A stretch of DNA of 47,604 bases, from NCBI GenBank assembly GCA_903885665.1, contig CAISJL010000062.1:1-47604 (forward strand), given 5' to 3'. The DNA is from an uncultured beta proteobacterium. GTDB taxonomy: Bacteria > Pseudomonadota > Gammaproteobacteria > Burkholderiales > SG8-41. The notes under the pieces are model-generated. The model was not told the origin of the DNA. It was given only the letters and a program-made list of their open reading frames with translations, and ran no database searches. The position numbers were made by a program, and so were the translations under genes. Below, in pieces: positions 43,407 to 47,604 of the stretch; within the stretch, counting starts at the first letter, position 1; the number at the start of each line of letters is the position of its first letter.

Positions 43407-44013
43407 ATTTTAAGGGGATACGCGGCATATCAAAGCGATCAGTAATACGGGTGTAGCCACTCTTACCCGCCAGTCGACCAATCGGGTTGATTGCACCCAC
43501 ATCCACATGAAACTGATCGTTCACGATACCCTCGTGAAAATGGAAATACACCACCTCTCCAATCACTACATGGTAAGGCTTACGGCCAATCGTTGTGATT
43601 TGCACCAACCGACACTCCATCGCCACTGGGGCCTCAGCAATGCGGGGCGGCTTCACCCGCACCGAGGGCAATGCGGTAAACCCTGCACGCTCGATTTCAT
43701 TCACCTCTGACGGATAATCTACCGCACAAATATTCATCGCCTCTTTAATCGCATCACTCACAATATGCACCACAAACTCAGCGTTTGCTTGAATGTTACG
43801 CACCGTATCTTTAGCACCCGAAGATTTATCCCCGGCTGAGAACATCAACATGACCGGATCAGAACTAATCACATTAAAAAAACTAAACGGTGCGGCATTG
43901 GGGCCCTGCGGCCCCAGCGTTGTTACTAAAGCAATCGGACGTGGCGTCACCGAACCGACAGCCAATTTATACTGCGCCTCAGACGAAATCTCACTCGAAT
44001 CAAACCCAACCAT
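43405..44013 (-). CDS. Flavin reductase family protein (DIM6/NTAB, split-barrel FMN-binding)
   Basis: A 202-residue FMN-binding split-barrel protein that usually supplies reduced flavin to a monooxygenase or acts on its own. Family blocks: KLAVGSVTPRPIALVTTLGP, NAAPFSFFNVISSDPVMLMF, KDTVRNIQANAEFVVHIVSD and VIGEVVYFHFHEGIVND. No monooxygenase gene adjoins it. The next gene upstream on the same strand is an alpha/beta hydrolase 112 bp away, so they may be co-transcribed. No strong ribosome-binding site was noted beyond GGAGG further upstream. Confidence 0.9.
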   Translation of the reverse strand: MVGFDSSEISSEAQYKLAVGSVTPRPIALVTTLGPQGPNAAPFSFFNVISSDPVMLMFSAGDKSSGAKDTVRNIQANAEFVVHIVSDAIKEAMNICAVDYPSEVNEIERAGFTALPSVRVKPPRIAEAPVAMECRLVQITTIGRKPYHVVIGEVVYFHFHEGIVNDQFHVDVGAINPIGRLAGKSGYTRITDRFDMPRIPLK

Positions 44014-44125
44014 CGCAAAGCCTCCACAAGTTGCTCAGAGTGTCGCTGCTGCAATCTCAATGCGGCCGACAGCCTGAATTAATTATCTTTAAAAATCAAT
44101 AGGTTAAAAAATACATAGTCTTTGA

Positions 44126-45052
44126 CTACGCCTTGTAGAGCGGCTCTGGTTGCGTGAAAAAACTATGCAAAATGTGATACACCGTACGGTAGTTAATTTG
44201 CTGAAAGCTGGCATGCGAAATCCCAGCCATCACCGCAAACTGCTTATCTGGATTAGGCAACCGATTAAAGAAATCCAATAAATCATCCATGCTGGCGATA
44301 CCATCAAACTGACCGCGCATCACCACGGTGGGCACGCTAATTTGCGCCGGATCAACCACGGGTAATTTAGCGCACATATCCAAATAAGTACCGGTAGGCA
44401 CTGAATCATCCAGCTTGAGAATAGCATCAGCAAACGCCTCAACAACCGCATCCTCAGCACACCCGGGATGATCACGATTAAAGATCGAGTGCACAAATGC
44501 GCGATCAATAGGCCGCCGCTTATGGGCACGCCAGTGATCAAGCTTCTTTGCCCGCTCCTCGAGGGTGGGGCTGCCTTTGCCGGTCCAGACAAAGGCATCA
44601 AGCGCCATCCGCGCGACCCGCTCAGGATGTTGTTGCGCAAACAGTGCAGCGCGTAGCGCACCCGATGAAATTCCGTAGACCATAAACTGACGCGCACTGG
44701 TATGCTGCATGATGTAATCGGTGGCGGCCGCTAAATCATCGGCGCCATTGGCAATATCAAAATACAAATCGCGCGACTTGTCCGAGCGGCCATAGCCCTC
44801 CATATCAACGCACCAGGTATTAAAGCCGCGCTGGGCAAACCAATCCATGACCGAGGAGTCAGCGCGCCCTGGCACCGTTAAATCAAAGGTCGGTTGCGAG
44901 GCCATCGACGAACCATGCACAAACAACACTGTGCCATTCGCACCGACACCATCGGCAGCCCGTTTTTCCCACAAAAATAGGCGCACATCACCCTTTTTTG
45001 CCCAATGTTCTACGCCAACAATGGCGGCCTGCTGAGAATGAGTAGTCATCAT
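44126..45052 (-). CDS. Alpha/beta hydrolase
   Basis: A serine hydrolase of 308 residues, apparently cytoplasmic. Oxyanion region: VLFVHGSSMASQPTFDL. Second strand: WCVDMEGYGRSDKSRD. Nucleophile: MVYGISSGALRAALFA. Acid: VVMRGQFDGIAS. Histidine: AGISHASFQ. Two ATGs occur in tandem (45052 and 45049); either is possible. The protein looks like a complete and ordinary member of the family without an assignable substrate. It is divergent from the acyl-CoA dehydrogenase across a 354-bp spacer. Confidence 0.9.
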   Translation of the reverse strand: MMTTHSQQAAIVGVEHWAKKGDVRLFLWEKRAADGVGANGTVLFVHGSSMASQPTFDLTVPGRADSSVMDWFAQRGFNTWCVDMEGYGRSDKSRDLYFDIANGADDLAAATDYIMQHTSARQFMVYGISSGALRAALFAQQHPERVARMALDAFVWTGKGSPTLEERAKKLDHWRAHKRRPIDRAFVHSIFNRDHPGCAEDAVVEAFADAILKLDDSVPTGTYLDMCAKLPVVDPAQISVPTVVMRGQFDGIASMDDLLDFFNRLPNPDKQFAVMAGISHASFQQINYRTVYHILHSFFTQPEPLYKA

Positions 45053-45406
45053 TGATCCGGGCCGCGTTGCCGCCGCCGCTGTTGTTTAAAGGAATCGCAG
45101 TCTAGGATACGGAACGGATGCCGTCAATCTGACCGAGGTCGAGCTATAATCAGCCCTCAGGTGCTGTGCGAAGGCCCCCGGGAGTGAACAGCACCGCCGG
45201 CACCGTACACCATCAGCAGTAGATACACCCCCCAGCTGCACCATGCTGCACCAAGCTGCATTAAGCCCTATCAGCCCCATCAGCACCATCAGCCCCAGTT
45301 ACCTTTTAAAATATTTTTTAAATTTTCTTTTATTTTTTATATTGCGCTTTGAACCACCCTATAAGCCACATTCTTTAACCCTCACTACGGTCGAATTTAT
45401 CTCATT
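45053..45406. other. Divergent spacer with a -10 box, a hairpin and short repeats
   Basis: On the plus strand a perfect TATAAT (45145-45150) is followed within about 10 nt by a hairpin (45160-45195). After it come tandem words: GCTGCACCA-like units at about 45235-45262 and ATCAGCCCC / ATCAGCACC units at about 45269-45296. A T-rich run follows (45301-45345). No convincing -35 was found for the TATAAT. There is no ribosome-binding site of the GGAGG type immediately before the acyl-CoA dehydrogenase ATG. Confidence 0.5.
45160..45195 (+). ncRNA. Candidate structured 5' leader (hairpin at the predicted transcript start)
   Basis: GGTGCTGT (45160-45167) pairs exactly with ACAGCACC (45188-45195) around a 20-nt loop. 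A second GCACC at 45200-45204 could compete for the same GGTGC. If transcription starts about 7 nt after the TATAAT at 45145-45150, the hairpin would form the very 5' end of a 250-nt leader of the acyl-CoA dehydrogenase mRNA. I do not recognise a known riboswitch class. Confidence 0.3.
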
Positions 45407-46573
45407 ATGGATTTCAATATCTCCGAAGAACAACGTGCTTTTGTCGACACAGTCCGCCGCGTCTGCCAACAAGAATTCGCCCCTCGCGCCATCAAATACC
45501 TAGACGGCACGTGGCCAGCCGAGAACATGAAACGTCTCGGCGAGATCGGCGTATTAGGCATGGCAGTGCCCGAAGAATACGGCGGCTCCGGCTTATCCAT
45601 CCTAGACACGGTGCTGGTTCTCGAAGAAATTGGCAAAGTCTGCTACGTCACAGCCATGGGCGCACTGGGCGAAGTCGGCACCCAAACCCGTATTATTGCC
45701 ACCTTTGCCCCCGAGTCGATCAAACAACAAATTCTGCCACGCGTTGCCACTGGCGAGGCCATCTTGGCCATCTGCATGACCGAGCCCGATGCCGGCACCG
45801 ATGTCCCCAACTACAAAACCAACTGCACCATCAAAGGCGATCGGGTTATTCTGCGTGGCGCCAAAACCCTGATCTCACGCGCTGACATTGCGGAAATGTT
45901 TATTGTGTTTACACGTGTAGACAACAAACCTGGCGCCGAGGGTATCGGCTGCGTATTAGTCCCAGGCGGTATCAAAGGCCTCATCGCCAATCCCACCTAT
46001 CACACCATGGGCGGGGAATACCTCTCTGACGTGGTATTTGATGACATCGAACTACCACTAGAGAACCTGATCATTCGTGATAACGGCATGAAACGCCAAC
46101 TCTCAGCCTTCAATACTCAACGCTGCTTAAACCCTGCTATCGGCCTAGGTCTGGCTGAAGGCGCACTCGAAGAATCCGTGCGCTACATGCGCGAGCGCTC
46201 AGCATTTGGTAAGAAAATTGGCGACTTCCAAGGCCTGCGCTGGAAAGTGGCCGACATGTATATCCAAATCGAAGCTGCCCGCGGCCTGCTCTACCGCGCC
46301 GCGGTGTCAGGCGAGCGCTTCCCTGACCCCACACTCGCTGCCATGGCCAAAATCTATACCAACGAAATGTCGATTCGGGTGACCAGTGATGCCATCCAAA
46401 TTCATGGTGGCTACGGCTTTACCGATGAGTTTGCGGTATCCCGCTTATTCCGGGGCGCACGCTACGGCAGCTTAGGTGGCGGCACCACAGAAACATTACG
46501 TAACATGGTGGGCCGCAAACTCGTCGAACAAATGGACCTCGCCTCGGGCTGCCTAGGCATGGATTATTTCTAA
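45407..46573 (+). CDS. Acyl-CoA dehydrogenase family protein with altered active site
   Basis: An FAD flavoprotein of 388 residues in the acyl-CoA dehydrogenase family. Intact features: FAD/substrate loop AICMTEPDAGTDVPNYKTNC, RSAFGKKIGDFQGLRWKVAD and QIHGGYGFTDEF. The usual catalytic Glu of the C-terminal EGT motif is Gly358 in SLGGGTTETLRN. The alternative position used by isovaleryl-CoA dehydrogenase appears to be Gln238 (FNTQRCLNPAIG). Either another residue acts as base or the reaction differs, for example 2,3-reduction or a binding role (inference). The ATG has no strong Shine-Dalgarno. An SDR gene follows 249 bp later on the same strand. Confidence 0.9.
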   Translation: MDFNISEEQRAFVDTVRRVCQQEFAPRAIKYLDGTWPAENMKRLGEIGVLGMAVPEEYGGSGLSILDTVLVLEEIGKVCYVTAMGALGEVGTQTRIIATFAPESIKQQILPRVATGEAILAICMTEPDAGTDVPNYKTNCTIKGDRVILRGAKTLISRADIAEMFIVFTRVDNKPGAEGIGCVLVPGGIKGLIANPTYHTMGGEYLSDVVFDDIELPLENLIIRDNGMKRQLSAFNTQRCLNPAIGLGLAEGALEESVRYMRERSAFGKKIGDFQGLRWKVADMYIQIEAARGLLYRAAVSGERFPDPTLAAMAKIYTNEMSIRVTSDAIQIHGGYGFTDEFAVSRLFRGARYGSLGGGTTETLRNMVGRKLVEQMDLASGCLGMDYF

Positions 46574-46671
46574 GCCAACTACCCACCTTAGGATAGTGAG
46601 CGCGCCACATTCAATCACGCTGCACTGACTGCATCACCTTATATCTTTAACGTATTGCTCCACCTTATTGC

Positions 46672-46764
46672 TTTAATTTATTAATTTATTAATTTAATTT
46701 ATTGCTTTAATTTACTGCTTTAATTGATTGTTTAATTTATTAATTTATTAATTTAATTTATTGC
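46672..46764. repeat. AT-rich spacer with a perfect 34-bp direct repeat
   Basis: The same 34 bp, composed of TTTAATT and TATTAATT words and ending in TTATTGC, occur at 46672-46705 and again at 46731-46764. The bases between are a diverged version of the same words. The spacer (46574-46822) otherwise has no visible gene and ends with the SDR ribosome-binding site GGAGGA. Confidence 0.85.
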
Positions 46765-46822
46765 CTAATCTTAGTGCATCAAATCAAGCATCACATACAC
46801 TTAACTCTCGGAGGATATTCAA

Positions 46823-47596
46823 ATGGAACTCGGACTCAACGGTAAAGTTGCACTCATCAGCGGCGGCACCGAAGGCATTGGACGCGCCTCAGCCATCACC
46901 CTCGCCCGCGAAGGCGCCAAAGTAGTCATCTGTGCACGCGGCCAAGAAAAACTCGACGCCACAGCCGCCGAAATCACCAAAGCGGGCGGCGAAGTGCTCG
47001 CCATCTCTGCTGACATGAGCAAGCCCGAAGACTGTGAACGCTTCATCAATGAAGCGGTCAAACGCTTTGGTCGGATTGACATCCTACTCAACAACGCTGG
47101 CACCTCAGCCCGTGGTGAATTCCTTGAAGTCAATGATGCGACTTGGGCCGCTGATATCGAACTCAAAGTCTTTGGTGCCATTCGCTGCACTCGACTTGCT
47201 ATTCCCTACATGAAAAAACAAGGTGGTGGTCGCGTCATCAACATCACCATCTCCTCGGCCAAACAACCCGGTGCAGGCTCTATGCCAACCTCGGTATCGC
47301 GCGCTGCAGGACTTGCCATCACCAAAGCGCTGTCCAAAGAATTTGCTGCTGACAACATTCTGGTGAATACCATTTGCATTGGCAAAATCAAATCCGGACA
47401 ACACGAACGCCGCTTCACCAAAGACGGCATTAGCGCAGAAGCCTACTACCACAAGGTTGGCCAAGAAATCCCCCTCAAGCGTGTCGGGGAGGCTGAAGAA
47501 GTGGCCAACGTGGTTGCGTTCCTCGCCTCTGATGCCGCCAGCTACGTCACCGGCACCAGTATCAACCTCGACGGCGGCACTTCAGGCACACTATAA
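46823..47596 (+). CDS. SDR family oxidoreductase with atypical catalytic tetrad
   Basis: A classical-size short-chain dehydrogenase/reductase of 257 residues. The NAD(P) motif is ALISGGTEGIGRAS, NNAG is at residues 90-93 (LLNNAGTSARG), and the C-terminal YVTGTSINLDGGTSG is normal. The active-site region is not. In ITISSAKQPGAGSMPTSVSR the serine is present (144-145), but the YxxxK positions read T156 and R160. The tetrad Asn in helix 4 appears to be K115 (DIELKVFG). It may be a divergent but active clade or a non-catalytic SDR. Ribosome-binding site GGAGGA with proper spacing. It lies downstream of the acyl-CoA dehydrogenase, and the gene is complete. Confidence 0.9.
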   Translation: MELGLNGKVALISGGTEGIGRASAITLAREGAKVVICARGQEKLDATAAEITKAGGEVLAISADMSKPEDCERFINEAVKRFGRIDILLNNAGTSARGEFLEVNDATWAADIELKVFGAIRCTRLAIPYMKKQGGGRVINITISSAKQPGAGSMPTSVSRAAGLAITKALSKEFAADNILVNTICIGKIKSGQHERRFTKDGISAEAYYHKVGQEIPLKRVGEAEEVANVVAFLASDAASYVTGTSINLDGGTSGTL

Positions 47597-47604
47597 AATA
47601 ATAA

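Noticed and set aside
1-47604. Search for CRISPR arrays, transposases, integrases, toxin-antitoxin pairs or phage genes
   Set aside because: No regularly spaced repeats with unique spacers, no DDE or tyrosine-recombinase motifs and no short toxin-antitoxin gene pairs were seen; the tandem repeats lack spacers.

Overview
The window looks like a chromosomal segment of a betaproteobacterium of the order Burkholderiales, probably near Alcaligenaceae. The 5' end of the 16S rRNA, the Bug-type solute-binding proteins, the many family III CoA-transferases and the divergent pmbA/darP pair followed by mogA all point that way. This is a reading of the sequence; no database search was run.

Left part (1-13.2 kb), mostly core genes. 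A ribosomal RNA operon enters from the left edge on the minus strand. A strong sigma70 promoter is followed by an initiator tRNA, a boxA-bearing leader and then the 16S 5' end. Next come a three-gene RND efflux operon (TolC-type channel, adaptor, pump), scpA-scpB of the condensin system, an orphan Tat-exported TRAP binding protein, pmbA (tldE), and on the plus strand darP (yjgA) and mogA.

Middle (13.2-23.6 kb). An esterase and a CoA-transferase read rightward. A UMF1-type MFS permease and an amidase read leftward. A rightward run follows: a ThDP enzyme, an ornithine cyclodeaminase/mu-crystallin-like protein, a beta-hydroxyacid dehydrogenase, and a second CoA-transferase coupled to the dehydrogenase by an ATGA overlap.

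Right part (23.8-47.6 kb), an accessory carboxylic-acid catabolism region. Five Bug-family (TctC-like) periplasmic binding proteins each sit beside a different enzyme set: MmgE/PrpD + CoA-transferase + FAH-family protein; CoA-transferase + a cytosolic PBP2-fold protein; a D-tartrate dehydratase (TarD)-like enolase-superfamily enzyme; an Asp/Glu racemase-superfamily protein; and an AMP-forming acyl-CoA ligase + Gfo/Idh oxidoreductase. No TctA/TctB membrane subunit is present, so these receptors presumably share a permease encoded elsewhere or act as sensors. The region ends with an SMP-30-like lactonase, a flavin reductase, an alpha/beta hydrolase, an acyl-CoA dehydrogenase and an SDR. The last two lack residues that are normally catalytic.

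Many spacers are built of short tandem repeats, and the unit differs from spacer to spacer. Some units reach signal-peptide codons or start sites: a hexamer x4, a hexamer x3 that gives three consecutive start codons, and a pentamer array just upstream of a ligase start. No insertion sequence, phage gene, integrase or CRISPR array was seen. No complete undescribed system can be demonstrated. The best candidates for novelty are the modular Bug-plus-enzyme layout, the enzymes with altered catalytic residues, a possible 17-residue leader peptide, and a structured 5' UTR before the acyl-CoA dehydrogenase.
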